From: an uncultured Clostridium sp.
GTDB lineage: Bacteria; Bacillota; Clostridia; TANB77; CAG-508
Assembly (NCBI GenBank): GCA_958413095.1
Contig: CATYUF010000068.1
Location: forward strand, 1 to 7,426
Reading direction: 5' to 3'
DNA: 7,426 bases
In this document: positions 1-6,448 of the stretch, one piece after another
Numbering within the stretch: position 1 is the first letter of the stretch
How the letters are laid out: the number at the start of each line of letters is the position of its first letter
The notes under the pieces: generated by a model
What the model was told of the DNA's origin: nothing
Seen by the model: only the letters and a program-made list of their open reading frames with translations
The model's database searches: none
Made by a program: the position numbers and the translations under genes

Positions 1-86
1 TAAAGTTAAATTTTTTAATATTTATATAAAAACATTGTCTATAATTATTTTGTTACTCATTTTTTTAAATTTCAATCAACTTATTA

Positions 87-117
87 TGAATATTTATCAT
101 TTTCAACGGATATACTT
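87..117 (+). promoter_or_regulatory. Candidate forespore (sigma-G/sigma-F) promoter of the spore-protein gene
   Basis: A TGAATA hexamer at 87-92 matches the sigma-G -35 consensus. After an 18-base spacer, TATACTT at 111-117 resembles the sigma-G -10 (CATACTA-like, 5 of 7). The same stretch read as GGATATACT from 108 also fits the sigma-F -10 pattern GGnnAnAnT, with a 15-base spacer. The two consensus forms are known to overlap. The site lies 33 bases upstream of an H-type spore protein start, which is where a forespore promoter would be expected. The match is by eye only. Confidence 0.5.
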
Positions 118-149
118 TAAATAAATATATTTTTAGGGAGCGTGATTTT

Positions 150-332
150 ATGGATTTAAAAAGAGTATATTCTATTTTAGATAATAAAGAAAAATGTGAT
201 ATTTTTTATGATGATAGACCTGTGTGGATTCAAGGTGTAAATGAAAACATTGCAAAAGTTGGATTTATTGATAACTTTGAAGAAAAAGATGTTTTTATTG
301 ATGATTTATATGAACGAAATTTATATAATTAG
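150..332 (+). CDS. sspH: H-type small acid-soluble spore protein (SspH family)
   Basis: This 60-residue protein resembles the SspH family of minor small acid-soluble spore proteins. Visible family features are the N-terminal M-D-x-x-R-x-x-x-I-L pattern (MDLKRVYSIL), the central Y-D-D-R-P-V-W-I-Q-G-V block (residues 20-30, compare Y-x-G-x-P-V-W/Y-I-x-x-V in known members), and an acidic tail ending in V-x-I-D-D-L-Y-E. Length matches the family (about 60 aa). These proteins are made late in the forespore and packed in the spore core; unlike alpha/beta SASPs their exact role is poorly defined. The ATG at 150 follows an AGGGAG ribosome site at 135-140. A forespore-type promoter lies just upstream. 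The gene stands alone and converges with the cation ATPase; the shared terminator begins about 90 bases past its stop. The assignment rests on remembered family patterns. Confidence 0.8.
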   Translation: MDLKRVYSILDNKEKCDIFYDDRPVWIQGVNENIAKVGFIDNFEEKDVFIDDLYERNLYN

Positions 333-414
333 TTTTCTCTCATTCTAATATGCTAAGACTACTCCCCCCATTCCAAACAATTTTATTCATTTTGACAACG
401 AACATAGTAAATTC

Positions 415-464
415 AAAAAAATAAAGTTTCCAAACTTATCAAAAGTTGGAAACTTTATTTTTTT
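415..464. terminator. Bidirectional intrinsic terminator between sspH and the cation ATPase
   Basis: ATAAAGTTTCCAA at 421-433 and TTGGAAACTTTAT at 446-458 form a perfect 13-bp inverted repeat around a 12-base loop, which can close further by three pairs with one bulged base. On the plus strand it is followed by seven Ts (458-464), and on the minus strand by six (complement of 415-420). It can therefore end both convergent transcripts. The minus-strand stop codon of the ATPase (463-465) abuts it. Confidence 0.9.
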
Positions 465-3192
465 ACTCATCTTTAAATGAATTTATTCTAAATAATTTAA
501 ATAATTCAACAATTACAAGTGGTGCAAGTGCTAATCCTACTAATTCTAATATGTTTTGACTTGGTAATACTGGTATACTAAATGCTGCTCTTAATGGTGG
601 TATTGCTAATATTCCTATCATTAAAGCTGCTGATGCTAATATTGCCCATATCAATTTACTATTGTTAAATACCTTAGTTTTAAATATTGATTTTTTATTA
701 TTTCTAATATTAAATACATGAACTAATTCTGAAAATGCTAGTGTAACAAATGCCATTGTTTGACCTACTTCTATTTTTGATTCATCTAATGTTAAGCCAT
801 CTATTGGTTCTGTTGTTGTTGCAAGTCCTATCATAAATGCTCCTAGTGTTAATAATCCTATCATTACACCTTGATATATAATTCTCCATGTCATTCCTTT
901 TGTAAATACACCTTTTCCTGGTTTGTTTGGTTTTCTTTTCATTATATCAGAATTTGCTGGGTCAAATGCTAATGCTAATGCAGGTAATGAGTCTGTTACT
1001 AAATTTATCCATAATATGTGAATTGGTAATAATATTTCTAGATGTGTTATATCAGTTATTCCAAACCAACTTGCAAATAATGGTGTGCATAATGTTGCTA
1101 AAAATAATACTACTATTTCTCCTATATTACTTGATAATAAGAATTGAATAACTTTTAATATATTGTCATATATTCTTCTTCCTTCTTCTACTGCTGATAC
1201 TATTGTTGCAAAATTATCGTCTGTTAAAATTACATCTGCTGCTTCTTTTGCTACGTCTGTTCCTACAACTCCCATTGCACATCCTATATCTGATGTTTTA
1301 AGTGCTGGACTGTCATTTACTCCATCACCTGTCATTGCAACTATTTCGCCATTTTTTTGCCATGCTTTTACTATTCTTACTTTATGTTCTGGTGAAACTC
1401 TTGCATATACTGAATATTTTCTTACATTTTTTTGTAATTCTTCATCACTCATTTTTTCAAGTTCTTGACCTGTTATTGCTTCACTTTCATTTTCTAATAT
1501 TCCTAGTTTTTTAGCTATTGCTGTTGCAGTAATTTTATGGTCTCCTGTAATCATTACAGTTTTTATTCCTGCTGTTTTACATTTTTCTACTGCTTTTCTA
1601 GCTTCTTCTCTTGGCGGGTCAATCATTCCAACCATTCCTATAAATATTAAATCACTTTCGATATTTTTTATTTCTTCTTCTGTTGGCTCATGGTCAAATT
1701 CTTTATATCCACAGGCTAAAACTCTTAAAGCTTCTTTTGCCATTTCTTCATTTTTTTCTCTGATTATTACAGCATAATTTTCTAAGTCCTCTTTAATTTC
1801 ATTATTTAATAAATAACCTTTACATATTCTTAATAATTCATCTACTCCACCTTTTGTGTATGCAATATATTTATTATTAACTTTGTTTACTGTTGTCATT
1901 AATTTTCTATCTGAATCAAATGGCACTTCTGCAACACGAACCATTCTGTCATATATTGATGGGTCAAAACTAAGATTAAACGCCATATCTACTAATGCAG
2001 TTTCTGTTGGATCTCCTGTTAATGTTCCATCTTTAGCTACTTTCGTATCATTACAAAGCATATTAGCATAAACTAATTTTGTCATATCTTCATTTATATT
2101 ATTTTTATCAATTTCTGCAAAATCTTTTATTTCTTTATTTAAGAATACTTTTTCTACTGTCATTTTATTTTGAGTTAATGTTCCTGTTTTATCAGAACAT
2201 ATAACTGTTGCACTTCCTAAGGTTTCTACTGCTGGTAATCTTTTTACTATTGCATTTTTCTTTACCATTTTTTGAACACCTATTGCTAAAACAATTGTTG
2301 AAACTGCAACTAATCCTTCTGGAATTGCTGCAACTGCTAATGATACTGCTGTCATAAACATATGAATTGGCTCTTTGTTTTGTAATAATCCAATTATGAA
2401 AATAACTACACATATAGCTAAAGCTGCTATTCCTAAAGTTTTTCCTAGTTTGTTTAATTTTTGTTGTAGTGGTGTTATTTGTTCTTCTGTTTGATTTATC
2501 ATTTCTGCTATTTTACCAACTTCTGTTGTCATTCCTGTTTCTACTACAATTCCTTTTCCTCTACCATATGTTACTAAGCTAGAAGAAAATAGCATATTTG
2601 TTCTGTCTCCTAAACTCACTTCTACATCATTTATTTCTTCAATTGTTTTTTCTACTGGAACAGATTCTCCTGTAAGTGATGCTTCTTGTGATTTTAAATT
2701 TACTGCTTCTATAATTCTTAAATCTGCTGGAATATAGTCTCCTGTATCTAATACTACAATATCTCCAGGTACTAATTCTTTTGCTGGGACAACAGTAATA
2801 TGTCCGTTTCTAATAACTTTAGACGCATGGTCTGTTAATTTTTGTAATGCTTCTAATGACTTTTCAGCTTTAGACTCTTGTGTTACTCCTATTATTGCAT
2901 TTACGAGAACTACTATTAATATAATTATTGTATCAGTAATTCCTTCCCCTTCTGCTACACCAACTACTCCAGACACTATTGCTGCTATTATTAAAATTAT
3001 GATTGAAAAGTCTTTGAATTGGTCTAAAAATCTTTTTAACATTGATTTTTTCTTTTTTTCTTTTAATTGATTTAGACCATATTTTTCTCTCCTTTGCTTT
3101 ACTTCTTCGTCTGTTAGTCCTGTTTCAATATTTGTGTGTAGCTCTTTTTCTACATCCTCTACTTTCTTGTTAAACCAGTTATGATTTTCCAA
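463..3192 (-). CDS. Cation-transporting P2A-type ATPase (Ca2+/Mn2+ efflux, SERCA/PMR1-like)
   Basis: This 909-residue P-type ATPase pumps cations out of the cytoplasm using ATP. Domains in order are: N-terminal cation-ATPase domain (about 5-75), M1-M2 (about 61-105), actuator domain with TGES at 174-177, M3-M4 (about 250-310) with the PEGL ion-site motif at 291-294, P-domain DKTGT at 334-338 (phosphorylated Asp334), N-domain with KGG at 447-449, TGD at 549-551 and TGDGVND at 621-627, then M5-M10. Aligned by eye with SERCA, the membrane ligands appear conserved at Asn689 and Glu692 (M5), Asn730, Thr733 and Asp734 (M6) and Glu822 (M8), together with Glu292 (M4). This suggests two ion sites rather than the single site of PMR1 or PMCA pumps. 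The start is TTG at 3192, chosen because AGGAGG lies 7 bases upstream. A Mn2+-type riboswitch precedes the gene, as for Lactococcus YoaB and streptococcal MgtA, so Mn2+ as well as Ca2+ is a plausible substrate. Family certain; ion inferred. Confidence 0.95.
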   Translation of the reverse strand: MENHNWFNKKVEDVEKELHTNIETGLTDEEVKQRREKYGLNQLKEKKKKSMLKRFLDQFKDFSIIILIIAAIVSGVVGVAEGEGITDTIIILIVVLVNAIIGVTQESKAEKSLEALQKLTDHASKVIRNGHITVVPAKELVPGDIVVLDTGDYIPADLRIIEAVNLKSQEASLTGESVPVEKTIEEINDVEVSLGDRTNMLFSSSLVTYGRGKGIVVETGMTTEVGKIAEMINQTEEQITPLQQKLNKLGKTLGIAALAICVVIFIIGLLQNKEPIHMFMTAVSLAVAAIPEGLVAVSTIVLAIGVQKMVKKNAIVKRLPAVETLGSATVICSDKTGTLTQNKMTVEKVFLNKEIKDFAEIDKNNINEDMTKLVYANMLCNDTKVAKDGTLTGDPTETALVDMAFNLSFDPSIYDRMVRVAEVPFDSDRKLMTTVNKVNNKYIAYTKGGVDELLRICKGYLLNNEIKEDLENYAVIIREKNEEMAKEALRVLACGYKEFDHEPTEEEIKNIESDLIFIGMVGMIDPPREEARKAVEKCKTAGIKTVMITGDHKITATAIAKKLGILENESEAITGQELEKMSDEELQKNVRKYSVYARVSPEHKVRIVKAWQKNGEIVAMTGDGVNDSPALKTSDIGCAMGVVGTDVAKEAADVILTDDNFATIVSAVEEGRRIYDNILKVIQFLLSSNIGEIVVLFLATLCTPLFASWFGITDITHLEILLPIHILWINLVTDSLPALALAFDPANSDIMKRKPNKPGKGVFTKGMTWRIIYQGVMIGLLTLGAFMIGLATTTEPIDGLTLDESKIEVGQTMAFVTLAFSELVHVFNIRNNKKSIFKTKVFNNSKLIWAILASAALMIGILAIPPLRAAFSIPVLPSQNILELVGLALAPLVIVELFKLFRINSFKDE

Positions 3193-3373
3193 TATTCTTC
3201 CTCCTTTTGTAATTATTTTGGCATTATTTTAGTTTTTTATGACATAAAATAAATCTTATTCAATATCTAAATTAACTTATATTTTTAACTAGAATATATT
3301 TATAACATTATTATTATAAGTCATATTTGGACTTTATCGTTACTTTATATTCTATCGCCTAAATGAATAAACA
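3193..3373 (-). other. Long untranslated leader between riboswitch terminator and ATPase start
   Basis: About 180 bases of very AT-rich sequence separate the riboswitch terminator from the ATPase start codon. I see no gene, no second strong promoter and no convincing secondary terminator, only weak AT-only hairpins and the ribosome site at its end. It is the part of the 5' untranslated region made only when the terminator is bypassed. Confidence 0.5.
3200..3205 (-). promoter_or_regulatory. Ribosome binding site that fixes the TTG start of the ATPase
   Basis: The minus strand reads AAAGGAGG, then AAGAATA, then TTG. The perfect AGGAGG sits 7 bases before a TTG codon (3192-3190) that opens the N-terminus MENHNWFNKK. 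No in-frame ATG or GTG has comparable spacing, so TTG is taken as the initiation codon. Confidence 0.85.
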
Positions 3374-3374
3374 T

Positions 3375-3416
3375 AAAAAGACCTTTAAAAGGTATTTTGT
3401 CCCTTTTAAAAGTCTT
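3375..3416 (-). terminator. Riboswitch-controlled intrinsic terminator
   Basis: On the minus strand the arms AAGACUUUUAAAAGG (3416-3402) and CCUUUUAAAGGUCUU (3392-3378) pair over 15 positions with a single G-U wobble, around a 9-base loop, and run into UUUUU (3379-3375). The plus strand lacks a T-run after the hairpin, so it acts on minus-strand transcripts. The 5' arm contains the conserved AAGA core and the 3' strand of helix P1 of the preceding aptamer (3405-3412), so terminator and folded aptamer cannot coexist. The terminator may also collect read-through from the tRNA. Confidence 0.85.
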
Positions 3417-3502
3417 GCTTACTTTTATTAAAAAAGCTTACTAACCAGATAATAATTATCGCGACTGTTGATTAGTAAATTAAAGCTACTCCCTTTTAAA
3501 TC
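3405..3502 (-). promoter_or_regulatory. yybP-ykoY-type (Mn2+) riboswitch aptamer upstream of the cation ATPase
   Basis: Minus-strand RNA begins GAUUUAAAAG, then GGAGUAGC (3492-3485), and closes with GUAAGCAAGAC (ending at 3412) followed by CUUUUAAA. The outer helix P1 is a perfect 8-bp pairing of UUUAAAAG (3500-3493) with CUUUUAAA (3412-3405). GGAGUAG and GCAAGA next to P1 are the hallmark core of the yybP-ykoY family, which senses Mn2+. Inside, UUACUAA/UUAGUAA (about 3480-3474 and 3436-3430) and a nested GAUAAU-U-AUUAUC form the distal arm; CUUU...AAAG can form a short P2 with one internal mismatch. Position directly before a P-type ATPase and overlap with a terminator agree with an ON switch: Mn2+ stabilises P1 and prevents termination. 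The core is recognised from memory; the peripheral arm is short and less certain. Confidence 0.85.
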
Positions 3503-3508
3503 TATTTA

Positions 3509-3537
3509 TGTATATTCCAACTATCTTTTAATGCCAA
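3509..3537 (-). promoter_or_regulatory. Promoter of the riboswitch-ATPase transcript
   Basis: On the minus strand TTGGCA (3537-3532) and TATACA (3514-3509) are separated by exactly 17 bases, a good housekeeping sigma-A promoter. Transcription would start near 3502, right at the first base of the aptamer's P1 helix. This supports both the promoter and the aptamer boundary. It lies 10 bases downstream of the tRNA CCA end. Confidence 0.7.
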
Positions 3538-3547
3538 TATATTTTAT

Positions 3548-3622
3548 TGGTGACCCCTACGGGAATCGAACCCATGATTCCACCTTGAGAGGGTGGCGTC
3601 TTAACCGCTTGACCAAGGGGCC
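3548..3622 (-). tRNA. tRNA-Glu (anticodon CUC)
   Basis: The 75-base minus-strand gene folds as a full cloverleaf. The acceptor stem GGCCCCT pairs with AGGGGTC (one G-U at 2-71), the D arm is GTC/GAC, and the anticodon stem CCACC/GGTGG carries the loop CTCTCAA. The variable loop has 4 bases, and the T arm ATGGG/CCCGT has the loop TTCGATT. The discriminator is A and the CCA end is encoded. The loop centre CTC reads the codon GAG, so this is the second glutamate tRNA; AT-rich genomes usually depend on the UUC form. It is a lone gene with a strong own promoter and no visible terminator directly after it. Confidence 0.95.
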
Positions 3623-3639
3623 TTAAATTTTACTTATTA

Positions 3640-3668
3640 TTTATACCACTAAATTTTATTTTAGTCAA
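3640..3668 (-). promoter_or_regulatory. Promoter of the tRNA-Glu gene
   Basis: The minus strand has TTGACT (3668-3663), a 17-base spacer and TATAAA (3645-3640), near-consensus for sigma-A. Initiation near 3633 would give a leader of about 11 bases before the mature tRNA 5' end at 3622. Confidence 0.8.
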
Positions 3669-3709
3669 CTCATATTGTAAAATTACAAAAAATCTTTTAT
3701 TATAGAGTA

Positions 3710-3923
3710 GCTGAAAATAGTTGATAATTATAATTTTTTGGATTTTGACGTTCGCATGGAATGAAAATTAGAATTGGTTAGGCTTGCGAATGAGGAATGC
3801 TCACGGTACCTGAAGTATGAAGGGGTCTGAGTGAGAGAGGCTCATGAGGAAGCCTTATCAATTCTTTCTGAATGAAATAAGTAGTCAAAAGCAAAAAAAT
3901 TATAATTATCAACTATTTTCAGC
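3710..3923. mobile_element. MITE-like 214-bp inverted-repeat element, no coding capacity
   Basis: GCTGAAAATAGTTGATAATT and onward at 3710-3740 is repeated in reverse complement at 3892-3923. The ~31-bp match has only one extra A in the right copy. Pairing continues inward with interruptions: TTTTGAC (left) with GTCAAAA (right), AGAATTGGTTAGGCTT against an AGAATTGATAAGGCTT complement, then ATGAG/CTCAT and CTCAC/GTGAG, leaving a small central loop near 3805-3830. The interior (3741-3890) has 61 G or C of 150 bases, well above its flanks, and holds no credible gene. No target-site duplication is evident at the ends. This resembles a non-autonomous transposon relic (MITE) or a large hairpin RNA. 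It sits 45 bases after the obgE stop and 41 bases before the tRNA -35 box, in a gap where it disrupts nothing, and might also end obgE transcripts. I do not recognise the family. Confidence 0.65.
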
Positions 3924-3947
3924 GGTTAATTTGTAAAAGCTATATCT

Positions 3948-3956
3948 ATTATAACA
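3948..3956 (-). promoter_or_regulatory. Possible extended -10 promoter firing into the inverted-repeat element
   Basis: The minus strand reads TGTTATAAT, a perfect TGn-TATAAT extended -10. No good -35 is seen 17 bases upstream. Transcription would begin near 3941 and run through the 214-bp hairpin element. In such AT-rich DNA this can be chance. Confidence 0.25.
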
Positions 3957-3968
3957 AAAATTCATATG

Positions 3969-5243
3969 CTACTCATACCATTCTAATTCCCAATCATCTA
4001 AAATTACAGTATCTCCTTCACATACTCCCATTTCTTTTAGTTTCTCATCTATTCCCATGTTTTTCAAGCATTTTTGTAAATAATACATTGATTCATTATC
4101 TTCAATGTTTACTCTTCCCATTAGTCTTTGTACTGCTCTTCCTGAAACTATGAATACTCCGTTTTCTTCTTTAATTGACCATTCATCTTTTTTATCTTCT
4201 AATGTATAAACAACTTTATCTTCTATTTCAATTAAATCTTCTTTTGGTAAGTTTTTCAATTCTTCTGTTACATAATCTATTAATTCTTCTATTCCTTGTT
4301 TTGTTGCTGCTGATATTTTAAATAATTTTAGATTTTCTTTTTTGGCTAATTCTTCTACTTCTTTTAATAGACTTTCGTCTTGCATTGCATCAATTTTATT
4401 TGCTACAATTATTTGTTTTCTATTACTTAATTTTTCACTATATTTTTTCAGTTCTTCATTTATAGTATTAAAGTCTTCTACTGGCTCTCTTCCTTCTTGA
4501 CCTGATACATCTAAAAAGTGTAATAACAATCTAGTTCTTTCAACATGTCTTAAAAATTGAATTCCTAGTCCAACTCCTTCACTTGCACCTTCAATTATAC
4601 CTGGAATATCAGCTATTACAAATCCATCTCCATTTTTTGTTTTTACAACTCCTAAATTTGGCTCTAATGTTGTAAAATGATAATTTGCTATTTTAGGTCT
4701 AGCTTCTGTAACTACTGATAAAAATGTTGACTTTCCTACATTAGGAAATCCTAATAATCCTACATCTGCAAGTAACTTTAATTCCAAAATTATTTCCTTT
4801 TCTTCTCCTTTTTCTCCATCTTCTGAAAATCTAGGAGCTTGTCTTGTAGCTGTTGCAAAATGTGAGTTTCCTCTTCCACCACGACCACCTTTTAAAATTA
4901 ATTCAGTTTGACCTGGATTTGATAAATCTGCAACTACCTTTCCTGTTTCTACATCTTTTACTATTGTACCTATTGGAACTTTTATATATAAGTCTTTTCC
5001 ATATTTTCCATTGCAATGACTCCCACTACCATTTTCACCATTTTCTGCCTTAAATTTTTTATTATATCTAAAATCAATTAATGTGTTTTTATCTTTATCC
5101 ACTTGGAAATATATATCTCCACCTTTTCCTCCATCGCCACCATCTGGTCCTCCTGCTGCTACATATTTTTCACGACGGAAAGTTGCTGCTCCATTTCCAC
5201 CATCTCCTGATTTTATTATTATTTTTGTATAATCTGTAAACAT
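3969..5243 (-). CDS. obgE: Obg/CgtA family GTPase (ribosome assembly)
   Basis: This 424-residue protein is a full-length Obg GTPase, an essential factor that binds the large ribosomal subunit during its assembly and is linked to stringent response and, in Bacillus, to sporulation onset. The glycine-rich Obg fold occupies about 1-158 (GGPDGGDGGKGGD at 31-43, GGRGGRGNSHF near 119-129). The G domain follows, with P-loop GFPNVGKS at 165-172, switch I FTTLEPNLG at 190-198, G3 DIPG at 212-215, G4 NKID at 282-285 and G5 SAA at 311-313. A C-terminal OCT domain spans about 345-424 (VSGRAVQRLMGRVN), as in Firmicute and Thermus Obg. The ATG at 5243 has AGAGGTG 5 bases upstream, inside the 20-base gap after the preceding gene, so the two are almost surely co-transcribed. 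The common rplU-rpmA neighbours are absent from the 2.2 kb upstream shown here. No key residue is missing. Confidence 0.97.
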   Translation of the reverse strand: MFTDYTKIIIKSGDGGNGAATFRREKYVAAGGPDGGDGGKGGDIYFQVDKDKNTLIDFRYNKKFKAENGENGSGSHCNGKYGKDLYIKVPIGTIVKDVETGKVVADLSNPGQTELILKGGRGGRGNSHFATATRQAPRFSEDGEKGEEKEIILELKLLADVGLLGFPNVGKSTFLSVVTEARPKIANYHFTTLEPNLGVVKTKNGDGFVIADIPGIIEGASEGVGLGIQFLRHVERTRLLLHFLDVSGQEGREPVEDFNTINEELKKYSEKLSNRKQIIVANKIDAMQDESLLKEVEELAKKENLKLFKISAATKQGIEELIDYVTEELKNLPKEDLIEIEDKVVYTLEDKKDEWSIKEENGVFIVSGRAVQRLMGRVNIEDNESMYYLQKCLKNMGIDEKLKEMGVCEGDTVILDDWELEWYE

Positions 5244-5263
5244 ATTGTCACCTCTTTAACTTT

Positions 5264-6361
5264 TTACTTTTCATATTGTTCTTTTATTTTGTTTTCTATC
5301 TTTTCTTTATATTCTTCTTTTATTTTTCCAAATTCATTTTCTATTGATTTAGCCGAAGGAATCTCTGTATATTCAAGTTCTCCATTTTGTTTTATTCCAC
5401 CTATATAAGTAAAATCTTTTTCATTTCCTCTCATATTTCCAGAAGTAAATAAATTAAGAATATTATTTATTGTATTTGCATCTGCATTTTCTAACATCTT
5501 TTCCATATTTTTAGGCAATTCAAAGCCTATATGTTTTCCTGTCAATTCTCCTGTTTGTTGATTTATCATGTTAGCATCATTTGGAGAACTTGTTGAATTT
5601 ACAATAGCCGTATATAAATATTGCCCATTTTCCACTGCTTTTCCTACTTTTCTCAAATTATGAATTTTTAAAACTTCGCCATTTACAGTATTTATGCCTT
5701 CCCATTCACTTGTAATTTTACCATTAATATTTAATGTATTTATCTTATTCAAATATGGATTTTTCATTCTTTCTTCTCTTATTTTTCTCTTTTCTTTCAA
5801 ATACCTATTTGTTTCTTCTCTATAGTCTATTCTTCTCTTAAACTCTTTTTGCTCATTTTCTTTTGCTATAATTTCATTATGCCTTTGTTCTCTTTTTTGT
5901 CTTAATTCTTCAAATAATCTAGGCTCTAAATTTTGTTTAACATAATTATAAACATTTTGACTTATATTCATTATTCTAAACCCTTTGTCTGTAAGTGAAA
6001 GTTCACCTAGAAAAGAACAAAACTCTTCTGTATTTGAATAATATGCATTATATTGTGCTGCTATTGCTTGTAATATTCTATCAGTTAATTTTATATTATT
6101 AGGCATTTCAAAAATTACATATCTATAATTATATTTTATGTCATCAATTAGTCTAGCATTTTCTTGATTATATTTATAAACTTTTGCCTGTATTAAAGAA
6201 TTGACAGAACCATTACTATGTTTTACAGTATCTATATTCTGAAGTTCTCTAAACTCTATAACTTCACTGTCGTTTTGTATATTAAATTTATAAACACCTG
6301 TATCTAACTTTTTATATTGATCTTTTTTAAATAAATTTTTTATTCTTTCAAATATTCCCAT
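5264..6361 (-). CDS. Conserved-looking hypothetical protein upstream of obgE
   Basis: I do not recognise this 365-residue protein. It has no signal peptide, no membrane segment and no known catalytic motif. A basic, amphipathic N-terminus (MGIFERIKNLFKK) could touch membrane or RNA. Residues about 22-145 look like a mixed alpha/beta domain. Residues about 149-198 are a dense run of Arg, Lys and Glu, probably a long helix or coiled coil. A second alpha/beta part (about 205-335) is Asn-rich and contains the segment QQTGELTGKHIGFELP, and the C-terminus (337-365) is another charged helix. ATG at 6361 follows AAGGGA about 10 bases upstream, a slightly long spacing. It lies 87 bases after trpS and ends 20 bases before obgE, so it is probably in one operon with them. 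Codon use matches its neighbours, which argues for a real gene. Function cannot be inferred beyond a cytoplasmic, possibly nucleic-acid- or ribosome-associated role, which is speculation. Confidence 0.8.
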   Translation of the reverse strand: MGIFERIKNLFKKDQYKKLDTGVYKFNIQNDSEVIEFRELQNIDTVKHSNGSVNSLIQAKVYKYNQENARLIDDIKYNYRYVIFEMPNNIKLTDRILQAIAAQYNAYYSNTEEFCSFLGELSLTDKGFRIMNISQNVYNYVKQNLEPRLFEELRQKREQRHNEIIAKENEQKEFKRRIDYREETNRYLKEKRKIREERMKNPYLNKINTLNINGKITSEWEGINTVNGEVLKIHNLRKVGKAVENGQYLYTAIVNSTSSPNDANMINQQTGELTGKHIGFELPKNMEKMLENADANTINNILNLFTSGNMRGNEKDFTYIGGIKQNGELEYTEIPSAKSIENEFGKIKEEYKEKIENKIKEQYEK

Positions 6362-6448
6362 TTTACTATCGTCCCTTCTAAGACATAAATAATAACAACT
6401 ATCTTATATTTATTATTAATTATTTATCTTTTTTCTTCTTATGACTAT

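Noticed and set aside
354..376. Minus-strand GGGGGGAGTAG followed by GTCTTAGC, reminiscent of the 5' core of a second Mn2+ riboswitch
   Set aside because: There is no GCAAGAC partner and no P1 strand downstream. The sequence then runs antisense through the sspH gene. The match is probably chance.
927..1514. Plus-strand open frames opposite the ATPase gene (also at 1856-2071, and at 4853-5053 opposite obgE)
   Set aside because: These are shadows of strongly conserved minus-strand genes. Their products are low-complexity Leu/Ser/Phe-rich and they lack ribosome sites.
3430..3486. Hairpin TTACTAA/TTAGTAA followed by GCTTTTTT on the minus strand as a stand-alone tRNA terminator
   Set aside because: The stem is AT-rich and its loop is long, and the segment is better explained as the distal arm of the riboswitch aptamer. 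It could still terminate weakly.
3675..3688. Palindrome TTGTAA-AA-TTACAA just upstream of the tRNA -35 box
   Set aside because: It is too short and AT-rich to call an operator or terminator in this base composition, and no second copy was noticed in the window.
6362..6448. AATAATAA/TTATTATT inverted repeat in the trpS to unknown-gene gap as a terminator or promoter region
   Set aside because: The stem is only A-T pairs and has no following T-run. No paired -35/-10 with good spacing was found, so the genes are treated as one operon.
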